A stretch of DNA of 9,790 bases from an uncultured Oscillospiraceae bacterium. Its GTDB lineage: Bacteria; Bacillota; Clostridia; Oscillospirales; Acutalibacteraceae. The stretch lies in the NCBI GenBank assembly GCA_905193585.1, contig CAJJPG010000069.1, positions 1 through 9,790 of the forward strand. The letters are read 5' to 3'. Both the position numbers and the translations under genes were made by a program. Within the stretch, counting starts at the first letter, position 1; the number at the start of each line of letters is the position of its first letter. Positions 1 through 6,229 of the stretch are shown piece by piece. The notes beneath the pieces are model-generated. The model saw only the letters and a program-made list of their open reading frames with translations, was not told where the DNA came from and made no database searches.

Positions 1-205
1 TTCTTATATATCCCCCGCCGCCGCGGCGGCTCTCAATCATATAGCCGTGCTCCGGCGTAAACCGCGAGGAAAGAACATAGTTTATCTGGCTCGGGGCACA
101 GCCGATATTATTGGCAAACTCGTTGCGCTGAATCTCGGCGGTGTTCACACCCGACTCGTTTAACATTTTTATTATTTCCTGTGTTATTAAATCGCTCATT
201 CTCAT
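1..205 (-). CDS. ctsR: Transcriptional repressor CtsR, N-terminal part (partial)
   Basis: CtsR represses class III heat-shock genes (clpC, clpP, clpE and its own operon) in Firmicutes. Only the first 68 codons are present; the rest lies beyond the left edge. The start is MRMSDLITQE, set by a GAGGTG ribosome site at 212-217, 6 nt upstream of ATG. The visible part is the winged helix-turn-helix: the helix segment with CAPSQINYVLSSRFT (residues 37-51) and the wing ESRRGGGGYIR (58-68). The tetraglycine loop at 62-65 is the known heat-sensing element of CtsR, and the neighbouring arginines correspond to the region phosphorylated by McsB in Bacillus-type proteins. In relatives ctsR leads an operon with mcsA, mcsB and clpC, which would lie off the left edge here. 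Identity rests on the strong match of the DNA-binding domain and on CtsR-like operators in its own promoter. Confidence 0.93.
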   Translation of the reverse strand, partial: MRMSDLITQEIIKMLNESGVNTAEIQRNEFANNIGCAPSQINYVLSSRFTPEHGYMIESRRGGGGYIR

Positions 206-219
206 GTCTTACACCTCAT

Positions 220-236
220 TTTGACCTTTCCTGACT
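220..236 (-). promoter_or_regulatory. CtsR-type operator, promoter-downstream copy
   Basis: Read on the minus strand this is AGTCAGG-AAA-GGTCAAA, two heptamers 3 bp apart. That matches the spacing and sequence style of the CtsR box (A/GGTCAAA-NAN-A/GGTCAAA). It lies just downstream of the ctsR -10 element, over the expected transcription start, which is a good position for autorepression. The first heptamer (AGTCAGG) departs from consensus at its last two bases. Confidence 0.75.
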
Positions 237-239
237 ATT

Positions 240-267
240 ATTATACACCAAAGTCAGGAAAAGTCAA
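240..267 (-). promoter_or_regulatory. ctsR promoter (sigma-A type)
   Basis: On the minus strand, TTGACT (-35, 262-267) and TATAAT (-10, 240-245) are separated by 16 bp. Both hexamers are near-consensus. The -35 element is embedded in one CtsR-type operator and the start region in a second one, so repressor binding would block RNA polymerase directly. Immediately upstream lie A-tracts that could act as an UP element. Confidence 0.8.
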
Positions 268-268
268 A
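252..268 (+). promoter_or_regulatory. CtsR-type operator overlapping the ctsR -35
   Basis: The plus strand reads AGTCAGG-AAA-AGTCAAA, the same 7-3-7 architecture as the operator at 220-236 but in the opposite orientation. Its centre is 32 bp from the other, about three helical turns, so both would face the same side of the DNA. It covers the ctsR -35 hexamer. Confidence 0.75.
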
Positions 269-271
269 TAC

Positions 272-298
272 TTTTTTTCAATTTTTTTAAATTTTTTT
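272..298. other. Phased A/T tracts upstream of ctsR promoter
   Basis: Three T7 runs on the plus strand lie at 272-278, 282-288 and 292-298, an exact 10-bp period. A-tracts repeated in phase with the helix give intrinsic curvature. Seen from ctsR they are A7 tracts directly upstream of the -35, where an UP element for RNA polymerase alpha C-terminal domains would sit. The run is directly visible; the function is inferred. Confidence 0.6.
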
Positions 299-301
299 CC
301 C

Positions 302-331
302 GTAACACATTTTTAAATTACGGCATAGTAT
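302..331 (+). promoter_or_regulatory. Possible promoter of the cysteine-rich peptide gene
   Basis: GTAACA (302-307) and TAGTAT (326-331) are 18 bp apart, 31 bases upstream of the start codon at 363. Both are weak matches to sigma-A hexamers, so another promoter or sigma factor is possible. Confidence 0.3.
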
Positions 332-362
332 GTGATGAAGACAGAAAAAGGAGGTCTTTTGA

Positions 363-506
363 ATGTGTAACAATTGCTTTGGCGGAAACAGCTGCACCTG
401 GATCCTTATCTTAGTCCTCATCCTTGTTTGCTGCGGCGGCTGCGGTTTCGGTACTTCCAACAACAACGGCTGCGGTTGCGACAACAACTGCGGTTGCGGC
501 TGCTGA
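363..506 (+). CDS. 47-residue cysteine/glycine-rich membrane peptide
   Basis: This is a small gene. Its start is set by a perfect AAGGAGGT ribosome site (348-355), 7 nt before ATG. The peptide begins MCNNCFGGNSC, continues with a hydrophobic stretch TWILILVLILVCC (residues 12-24) that could be one membrane segment, and ends in a Gly/Asn/Cys tail (NNNGCGCDNNCGCGC). It has 11 cysteines in 47 residues: 2, 5, 11, 23, 24, 27, 37, 39, 43, 45 and 47. The tail is built from a repeated DNA unit: CTGCGGTTGCG occurs at 470-480 and 488-498, each preceded by AACAAC. A strong terminator follows, so it is probably monocistronic. It is divergent from ctsR, with about 157 bp between the start codons. Function is unknown; metal binding, a disulfide-linked surface peptide or a spore/coat component are possibilities. 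It lacks the pattern of SCIFF-type precursors, and no radical SAM gene is in view. Confidence 0.8.
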   Translation: MCNNCFGGNSCTWILILVLILVCCGGCGFGTSNNNGCGCDNNCGCGC

Positions 507-532
507 TTTATCCATAATCGGCAACCCGACAA

Positions 533-566
533 AACAAAACCGGTACCTACGGGTATCGGTTTTGTT
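533..566 (+). terminator. Rho-independent terminator of the cysteine-rich peptide gene
   Basis: A 15-bp stem pairs 533-547 with 552-566 (one G-U pair) around a TACG loop. The right arm ends in TTTTGTT and T-rich sequence follows. It separates the peptide gene from the uvrB promoter. Confidence 0.85.
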
Positions 567-583
567 GTTTCTGCGGTTTTTAT

Positions 584-612
584 TTTACTTTTTTTGCGGG
601 GTATGCTATAAT
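584..612 (+). promoter_or_regulatory. uvrB promoter with extended -10
   Basis: TTTACT (584-589) and TATAAT (607-612) are 17 bp apart. TGC directly precedes the -10, making an extended -10 element. I see no LexA-type GAAC-N4-GTTC palindrome overlapping it, so SOS control is not evident from sequence. Confidence 0.7.
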
Positions 613-657
613 AAAAGCAATACAGAACGGTTATTTTTTAAAAGGAGTTAATAACGG

Positions 658-2616
658 GTGGATAAATTCGTTTTACATTCAAAATACAAGCCCACGGGCG
701 ACCAGCCCGAGGCTATTGATAAACTGACAAAGGGCGTAGAAAACGGCTTAACAGAGCAGGTTCTCTTAGGCGTTACGGGTTCGGGCAAGACCTTTACAAT
801 GGCGAATATTATAGCAAATGTCAACCGCCCGACACTTGTTTTGGCGCATAATAAGACCCTTGCCGCGCAACTTTGCAGTGAGTTCCGCGAGTTTTTCCCC
901 GAAAACGCAGTGGAGTATTTTGTTTCATATTACGATTACTACCAGCCCGAGGCGTATATACCGGGCAGCGACACGTACATTGAAAAGGATTCGGCAATAA
1001 ACGATGAAATAGACAAGCTGCGCCATTCAGCTACCTGCGCGCTGTCTGAACGCCGGGATGTTATAATAGTTGCGAGCGTATCATGCATATATTCTCTCGG
1101 TGACCCGATAGATTACAAAAGTATGGTAATATCCCTCAGAACGGGAATGGAAAAAAGCCGCGACGAGCTTTTGCGCAAGCTGGTGGATCTGCAGTATGAG
1201 CGAAACGACATAAACTTTATACGCAATAAGTTCAGAGTGCGGGGCGACACGGTGGAAATATTCCCCGCAAATTCGCAGGAAAACGCCATACGGGTTGAAT
1301 TTTTCGGTGATGAAATTGACCGTATAAGCGAGATAAACACAGTTACGGGCGAGGTAAAGGCTATACTTTCACATGCGGCTATCTACCCTGCCTCGCACTA
1401 TATTGTATCGCACGATAAGCTGGAGGACGCGCTTAAAGAAATAAAGGAAGAAATGGAAGAACGCGTAAGATTTTTCACCGAAAACGGGCAGTTTATAGAA
1501 GCGCAGAGAATACGCCAGAGAACCGAATACGATATTGAAATGCTAAGGGAAATAGGCACCTGCAAGGGGGTTGAAAACTACTCCCGCGTGCTCTCGCGCA
1601 GGGCGCCGGGCAGCGTGCCCTCAACATTGCTTGATTATTTCCCCGACGATTATTTGCTTTTTGTTGACGAATCGCACGTGACGCTGCCGCAGGTTCGCGG
1701 AATGTACGGCGGCGACAGGGCGCGAAAGGAAAACCTTGTGCAGTACGGTTTTCGCCTGCCCTCTGCTTTTGATAACCGCCCGCTTAATTTTGAGGAATTT
1801 TACAGTCATGTCAATCAGGCGATATTCGTATCGGCTACGCCCGGTCAGTTTGAAAAGGACCACGCCGCGCAGATTGCCGAGCAGGTAATAAGACCCACGG
1901 GGCTGCTTGACCCGAAAATCTCCGTCCGCCCGACAGAGGGGCAGATTGACGACCTTGTTTCGGAAATAAATATACGCACTGCCAAAAAGCAACGTGTGCT
2001 TATAACCACGCTTACAAAGAAGATGGCGGAAGACCTGACCGAGTACCTCAATGACCTCGGTATAAAGGTGCGGTATATGCACTATGATATTGACACAATG
2101 GAGCGTATGGAAATAATACGCGATTTGCGCCTTGGTGAGTTCAACGTGCTTGTGGGTATTAACCTTTTGCGCGAGGGGCTTGATATTCCCGAGGTTTCTT
2201 TGGTGGCTATACTTGACGCGGACAAGGAGGGCTTTCTGCGCAGCGAAACCTCGCTTGTGCAGACTATAGGCAGAGCCGCCCGAAACGCCGAGGGCGAGGT
2301 TATTATGTACGCCGACAGCGTGACCGACTCTATGGAGCGGGCTATCAGCGAAACAGAGCGCCGCCGCGATATTCAAAGCCGCTACAACGCCGAGCACGGC
2401 ATAACGCCGAAGACGGTTATTAAGGACGTGCGCGATATAATAGAAATAGGTCAAAAGGTTAAAAACGAAAAGCCGATTTCTAAAATGTCAAGGCTTGAAA
2501 AAGAGGCGGAAATTAAGCGCCTGGCCGCCGAAATGAAACAGGCGGCGAAAATACTTGAATTTGAGCACGCGGCATATCTGCGGGATAAAATCAATAAGCT
2601 GCGCGAGGGAAAATAA
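658..2616 (+). CDS. uvrB: Excinuclease ABC subunit B (UvrB)
   Basis: UvrB is the damage-verification helicase of nucleotide excision repair. It receives damaged DNA from UvrA and then recruits UvrC for dual incision. The 652 residues match the usual length of the family. Visible motifs are Walker A GVTGSGKT (38-45), the beta-hairpin region YYDYYQPEAYIP (91-102) that threads between strands, Walker B/DEAD-like DESH (337-340), helicase motif V GINLLREG (500-507) and motif VI QTIGRAARN (535-543). The C-terminal UVR coiled-coil domain (about 611-650) contacts UvrC. The start is GTG with AGGAG 10 nt upstream. It has its own promoter and a hairpin after the stop. uvrA, often adjacent in Firmicutes, is not present downstream, so this looks like a single-gene unit. 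No truncation or missing motif is seen. Confidence 0.98.
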   Translation: MDKFVLHSKYKPTGDQPEAIDKLTKGVENGLTEQVLLGVTGSGKTFTMANIIANVNRPTLVLAHNKTLAAQLCSEFREFFPENAVEYFVSYYDYYQPEAYIPGSDTYIEKDSAINDEIDKLRHSATCALSERRDVIIVASVSCIYSLGDPIDYKSMVISLRTGMEKSRDELLRKLVDLQYERNDINFIRNKFRVRGDTVEIFPANSQENAIRVEFFGDEIDRISEINTVTGEVKAILSHAAIYPASHYIVSHDKLEDALKEIKEEMEERVRFFTENGQFIEAQRIRQRTEYDIEMLREIGTCKGVENYSRVLSRRAPGSVPSTLLDYFPDDYLLFVDESHVTLPQVRGMYGGDRARKENLVQYGFRLPSAFDNRPLNFEEFYSHVNQAIFVSATPGQFEKDHAAQIAEQVIRPTGLLDPKISVRPTEGQIDDLVSEINIRTAKKQRVLITTLTKKMAEDLTEYLNDLGIKVRYMHYDIDTMERMEIIRDLRLGEFNVLVGINLLREGLDIPEVSLVAILDADKEGFLRSETSLVQTIGRAARNAEGEVIMYADSVTDSMERAISETERRRDIQSRYNAEHGITPKTVIKDVRDIIEIGQKVKNEKPISKMSRLEKEAEIKRLAAEMKQAAKILEFEHAAYLRDKINKLREGK

Positions 2617-2622
2617 AAGCGG

Positions 2623-2654
2623 ATTTCCGATTTGTCATATGACGGGTCGGAAAT
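2623..2654 (+). terminator. Likely terminator after uvrB
   Basis: ATTTCCGA (2623-2630) pairs with TCGGAAAT (2647-2654). Three G-U pairs and GTC/GAC continue the stem inward to an ATAT loop, giving about 14 bp in all. The tail is TTTTAATATAT-like, so the U-tract is short. It could also act on the opposite strand. Confidence 0.55.
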
Positions 2655-2681
2655 TTTAATATATAAAGCTATATTATACTG

Positions 2682-2687
2682 TATAAT
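2682..2687 (+). promoter_or_regulatory. Possible -10 element of the LRR-dockerin gene
   Basis: This is a perfect TATAAT, 26 bases upstream of the start codon. No convincing -35 hexamer lies 16-18 bp upstream because that region is plain AT-rich, so activation by a regulator or an alternative promoter is possible. Confidence 0.35.
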
Positions 2688-2713
2688 TAGGAAAAAGCGA
2701 AAGGAGTTTTAAA

Positions 2714-4282
2714 ATGAACATGACCTACGGTATAAAAAGGCTTTTATCCCTATTAGCGGCAATGGGCATAGCCCTTTGCTGCCTGCCGCTTTCCGCCGCG
2801 GCTGCCGATGAATGGAAAACATGGGGAGATATTAAATACTGCCTTGACGGAGACACACTTACAATAGCTCCAAAGGACGGAGCGGAAACAGCGGCAATGC
2901 CGGATGCGGAAAGTTACTATGATGTGCCGTGGTATTATAGCCGAAAAAATATAACGTTCGTTGTAATAGAGGACGGTATAACGCATATAGGCGATTATGC
3001 TTTTTACGGTTTTACCGATATTTGGAATATTTATGATGCCGAATGTCCTAATGTTGAAGGTCTTCGCTATCATATTTTAAAATATCCGAAAAACCTGAAA
3101 AGTTTTGGCATAGGTTCATTTATGAACTGCAGCAGACTGACAACCGTTATTTCTCCTGACAATTTGTATTCAGCGGACGGCTCGGGAAATTGCGGTGAAA
3201 TCCCTGACTCGCTCTTTGATGGCTGTTCACGTCTTGAAATAATAACTATACAGCAACAATCAAGGAATAAAATCAATTACAACCAGAAGTACCCGTTTTA
3301 CTTGCCGGACAACATTTGCAGAATAGGAAAATTTGCCTTTTCCGGTTGCTCAAAATTGAATGTTACGAACGGTAGTTTGGCAATACCGTCTTCTGTAAAG
3401 ACAATAGATAACTATGCTTTTGAAGACTGTACAACGATTACAAATATGCACCTTATAGGCTCTATAGAACATATAAGCCCCAGTGCCTTTAACGGCTGCA
3501 CGTCCCTTTCAAGAATATATATTCAGCTCGGCACAGGTCAAGCGGCAGGACACGAGTATTACTATGTACCAAACAATTACGACGGTTCGGAGCTTTATAA
3601 CAAAGCGCAAACCAAATTTATAAGACTGATGCCCGCTTACCCGGAAACAGAATACACCGTTTTAGAAACGGTTGATGAAATCGGTGATTACGCTTTTTAC
3701 AGCAGCGTAAATCTTGAAAAGATCATAATAAGCGCGGGCATTAAGGAAATAGGCAGTTCTGTTTTCGGCGACTGCAATTCGCTGCTGAACATTGAGGTTT
3801 CCACCGCAAATCAATATTATAAATCTATAGACGGCGTGCTTTACAGCAAGGATGGTAAAACCCTTATAGCCTACCCCGGCGGCAGAACCGAAAAATCCTT
3901 TAAAATACCCGACGGCGTTACGGCTATTGCAAACGGCGCTCTTGACTCCGATTCTCTTACAGAGCTTTATATACCGAAAAGCGTTACGGAAATGCCGTTT
4001 TTAAGCTACAATATTAAGAATATATATTACAGCGGAACGGAAACCGATTTTAATAGCATTAAATTTTTTATTCCTTACGGAGCAACAGTAGGTTATAACG
4101 CCAAGCCGAATGAAAAATACGATATCAACTGCGATGATAAAATAAACGTTCTTGATATTATCGGTATTAAAAAAGCAATATCTGCAGGCGAACCAAAAAC
4201 CTACCAATCCGATATAAACAGCGACGGCTTATTAAACGCGGAAGACGCCGCCGCACTGAAAAAAAGACTTTTAAATTACTGA
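2714..4282 (+). CDS. Secreted leucine-rich-repeat (BspA-like) protein with C-terminal type I dockerin
   Basis: This is a 522-residue exported protein. An N-terminal signal peptide (basic GIKR, hydrophobic core about 9-26, probable cleavage around SAAAA-DEW, 27-34) targets Sec export; I see no lipobox or membrane anchor. The body holds several LRR_5/BspA-type repeats, recognisable by IGxxAFxxCxxL patterns near 91-103, 133-142, 203-215, 229-245, 253-270, 322-340 and 345-360. A non-repeat insertion spans about 271-318. The C-terminus (469-522) is a type I dockerin with two calcium loops: D470-N472-D474-N478-D481 and D500-N502-D504-N508-D511. Dockerins bind cohesins on scaffoldins, so the protein is probably displayed on a cellulosome-like or cell-surface scaffold. 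The LRR part may bind polysaccharide, host or protein ligands. There is no catalytic domain. AAGGAG 7 nt upstream favours the first ATG over the one at codon 3. Confidence 0.9.
   Translation: MNMTYGIKRLLSLLAAMGIALCCLPLSAAAADEWKTWGDIKYCLDGDTLTIAPKDGAETAAMPDAESYYDVPWYYSRKNITFVVIEDGITHIGDYAFYGFTDIWNIYDAECPNVEGLRYHILKYPKNLKSFGIGSFMNCSRLTTVISPDNLYSADGSGNCGEIPDSLFDGCSRLEIITIQQQSRNKINYNQKYPFYLPDNICRIGKFAFSGCSKLNVTNGSLAIPSSVKTIDNYAFEDCTTITNMHLIGSIEHISPSAFNGCTSLSRIYIQLGTGQAAGHEYYYVPNNYDGSELYNKAQTKFIRLMPAYPETEYTVLETVDEIGDYAFYSSVNLEKIIISAGIKEIGSSVFGDCNSLLNIEVSTANQYYKSIDGVLYSKDGKTLIAYPGGRTEKSFKIPDGVTAIANGALDSDSLTELYIPKSVTEMPFLSYNIKNIYYSGTETDFNSIKFFIPYGATVGYNAKPNEKYDINCDDKINVLDIIGIKKAISAGEPKTYQSDINSDGLLNAEDAAALKKRLLNY
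4118..4279 (+). other. Type I dockerin domain coding segment
   Basis: This segment encodes residues 469-522. It contains two intact DxNxDxxxNxxD calcium-binding loops separated by a helix (IIGIKKAIS) and followed by a second helix (AAALKKRLL), the duplicated F-hand structure of dockerins. All metal-coordinating positions are present. Confidence 0.9.
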
Positions 4283-4294
4283 GTTACACAAACC

Positions 4295-4337
4295 AAAGGC
4301 TCCCTTCTTTTGCGTTAGCAAAAGAGAGGAGCCTTTT
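4295..4337 (+). terminator. Strong terminator between convergent genes
   Basis: A 19-bp stem pairs 4295-4313 with 4318-4336, with one mismatch and one G-U pair around a GTTA loop, followed by TTTT. It lies 13 bases after the LRR-dockerin stop and 38 bases before the end of the GH13 gene. It could therefore stop transcription from both sides, although the U-run is better on the plus strand. Confidence 0.88.
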
Positions 4338-4365
4338 AATTCCGAATTCCGAATTACGAATTCCG
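4338..4365. repeat. Four-copy 7-bp tandem repeat (AATTCCG)
   Basis: Four head-to-tail heptamers: AATTCCG, AATTCCG, AATTACG, AATTCCG. Only one base differs, in copy three. The repeat begins directly after the terminator U-run and ends 9 bases before the GH13 stop codon, entirely in non-coding DNA. Confidence 0.85.
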
Positions 4366-4374
4366 CATTAATAT

Positions 4375-6228
4375 TCACACTTCCAGTACCGCAAATCCCT
4401 CTGCCGCCAGCTGCAGCTTTCCGTCTATCGGCATACCTCCGAAAACAGGCTTTGCAGCCTTAAATTCATCGGGAACAGCGACTTCAGACGGCTCATGCCA
4501 GCGGTTTACAGCTACCAAAACCGCATTTTTACCTTTGCGGCGAATATACACAATATCCCCGAAATTCGCATAAACAGGTTCAAATTCACCCGAGGCGAAA
4601 ACAGGCGAATTTCTTCTGAACATGCCGAGCTTTTTGTAAAATTCCAAAAACTCGGTATTTTCTTTTCCCCACGGGTAGCCTGCGCGGCAGAAAGGGTCGC
4701 CGTAGCCCTGCATACCCGCCTCATCGCCGTAGTAAACCGACGGCACGCCCGGCAGCGTAAACTGCAAAACCGCCGCAAGCTTTAAAAGCCGCACGCCGCG
4801 GGAATATTCTTCATCAGTCAGTTTCTGCGCCGATTGCCACGCGCGGTCGCCCGCTTGCCCGTTTTCCTTGCCCAAAACGGTTAAAATGCGCGCGGTATCA
4901 TGTGTGCCGATATGGTTCATTAAAAGCTTTACCGCCTGCGGGGGGTAATTTTCCAAAATATCAAGCACGGTATCAACCAAATCCCGTGAATTTCCGCCCT
5001 TTACATAATTTACAATAGCGCTTGCCAGCGGGTAATTCATAACCGAATCAAGCTGCCGCCCGCGCAAAAACCTGCGCCTACTGCCGTAGCTTATCTTATT
5101 TGTCGCGTCCTCCCATACCTCGCCTAAAAGGTAGTTTTCCCTGCCCTCTGCCTTTATTGCAAGGCGTATGCGGTCAAGAAACGAATCAGGCAGTTCGTCC
5201 GCCACGTCAAGCCGCCAGCCGCGTATTCCCTTTTTAAGCCAATAGCGCAAAACGCCGTTTTCGCCCGTAATAAAGTTTGAAAAGGATAAATCCTCCTCTT
5301 CCGTTTCGGGCAGCGACGGCACACCCCACCAACAGGCATAGCCCGTGGGGTAATTACCGAATTTATACCAGCTGCGGTAAACCGAAGTATCGCTGTTTTG
5401 CGCGCCGACAGAGTTATACCTGTGCTTTGCGTTAAAATACACGCTGTCATCCCCCGTGTGGGAAAAAACGCCGTCAAGAATAATGCCTATTCCCTGCATT
5501 TGGGCAGCGTTAATAAGGCGGCAAAAATCCTCTTCGGTGCCGAGTGACGGGTCGGTCTTTAAATAATCAGCCGTATTGTAGCGGTGGTTTGAGTGCGCCT
5601 CAAAAATCGGGTTAAGGTAAATGCAATTAACGCCGAGTGATTTTAAATAGGGCAGCTTTTCCTCTATCCCCTTAAAATCCCCACCGAAATAATCGTTACC
5701 GAGGGTTTTCTGCTCTGCCGCCTGTCTGTATTCGGGCTGCGCGTACCAATCGCTTTGAATAAAGCGGTCGGCGGGAACATTGCTTTTTTCCGCCCCGCTG
5801 TTATAAAATCTGTCGGGGAAAATCTGGTAAATTATTCCGCCGTCAAGCCAATCGGGAGTTTCGAAATCGGCAGTATATACCGTCAGCTGCCAATCAGTGC
5901 CCTTATCAGACACCACGCCCAACGAATGTTCGGTTTTAGTTACCTTAAACTCGCCGTAATCGCTTGTATAGCGGAAAGAGTACCAATAAAGCCCCTCTGC
6001 AAGCGTTATATCGCAGTAATAAAATGTATAGCCGTCAATGCCGCCGTCCGGCTGCATTATTACCTCGCGGTAATTCTGTTCATCATCCTTTTTCAATCTC
6101 AAAAAAGCTGTGTGAACATGCGCGTCTCTATGTAACAACAGCTTTAGCCGAAGGGTTTCCCCTTCGGCTAAAGCTCCTAATTTATTCCTGTATAAGCTGC
6201 TGCGTGAATCAAAAGGATAATATTCCAT
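4375..6228 (-). CDS. GH13 alpha-glucan hydrolase (neopullulanase/cyclomaltodextrinase-like)
   Basis: This is a 617-residue alpha-amylase-superfamily enzyme without a signal peptide, so cytoplasmic. An N-terminal beta domain of CBM34 style (about 1-120) precedes the TIM barrel, which opens with DGGIIYQIFPDRFYNSG (129-145). Catalytic regions are intact: region I DGVFSH (252-257), nucleophile D341 in GWRLDVADE, acid/base E370 in LLGEVWED, and transition-state Asp444 in GTHDTAR. This layout fits the GH13 neopullulanase/maltogenic amylase group, acting on maltodextrins, pullulan or cyclodextrins; exact specificity cannot be read from sequence. ATG follows the glgP stop after one base and the ribosome site is poor (GGTAGAG within glgP), so translation is probably coupled. 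A perfect 16-bp inverted repeat lies within codons 18-30. With GlgP it likely degrades glycogen or imported starch dextrins. Confidence 0.92.
   Translation of the reverse strand: MEYYPFDSRSSLYRNKLGALAEGETLRLKLLLHRDAHVHTAFLRLKKDDEQNYREVIMQPDGGIDGYTFYYCDITLAEGLYWYSFRYTSDYGEFKVTKTEHSLGVVSDKGTDWQLTVYTADFETPDWLDGGIIYQIFPDRFYNSGAEKSNVPADRFIQSDWYAQPEYRQAAEQKTLGNDYFGGDFKGIEEKLPYLKSLGVNCIYLNPIFEAHSNHRYNTADYLKTDPSLGTEEDFCRLINAAQMQGIGIILDGVFSHTGDDSVYFNAKHRYNSVGAQNSDTSVYRSWYKFGNYPTGYACWWGVPSLPETEEEDLSFSNFITGENGVLRYWLKKGIRGWRLDVADELPDSFLDRIRLAIKAEGRENYLLGEVWEDATNKISYGSRRRFLRGRQLDSVMNYPLASAIVNYVKGGNSRDLVDTVLDILENYPPQAVKLLMNHIGTHDTARILTVLGKENGQAGDRAWQSAQKLTDEEYSRGVRLLKLAAVLQFTLPGVPSVYYGDEAGMQGYGDPFCRAGYPWGKENTEFLEFYKKLGMFRRNSPVFASGEFEPVYANFGDIVYIRRKGKNAVLVAVNRWHEPSEVAVPDEFKAAKPVFGGMPIDGKLQLAAEGFAVLEV
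6140..6175 (-). repeat. Perfect 16-bp inverted repeat with GAAA loop inside the GH13 gene
   Basis: 6140-6155 and 6160-6175 are exact reverse complements around a 4-base loop. In the mRNA the loop is GAAA, a GNRA tetraloop closed by G-C. The hairpin starts about 53 nt after the start codon and covers codons 18-30 (GALAEGETLRLKL). No U-tract follows on either strand, so it is not a standard terminator. The encoded residues fit the N-terminal domain, so it does not look like an inserted element. Confidence 0.85.
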
Positions 6229-6229
6229 A

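Noticed and set aside
363..506. SCIFF-type (six cysteines in forty-five) peptide precursor
   Set aside because: The length is similar, but the hydrophobic helix and CGC-type spacing do not match, and no radical SAM maturase is adjacent.
287..532. 81-residue minus-strand Gln/Pro-rich frame
   Set aside because: The low-complexity QPQP sequence is antisense to the TGC/GGC repeats of the cysteine-rich gene. It has no ribosome site.
621..634. GAAC near the uvrB promoter as a LexA/SOS box
   Set aside because: Only one half-site is present; the matching GTTC at the required spacing is absent.
424..651. 75-residue plus-strand Ala/Thr-rich frame
   Set aside because: It is the shifted reading of the Cys/Gly codons of the 363-506 gene and runs through that gene's terminator and the uvrB promoter. 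No ribosome site precedes it.
1621..2454. 277-residue minus-strand open frame
   Set aside because: It lies entirely antisense to uvrB helicase motifs, has no ribosome site, and its translation shows no recognisable domain. It is a codon-bias shadow.
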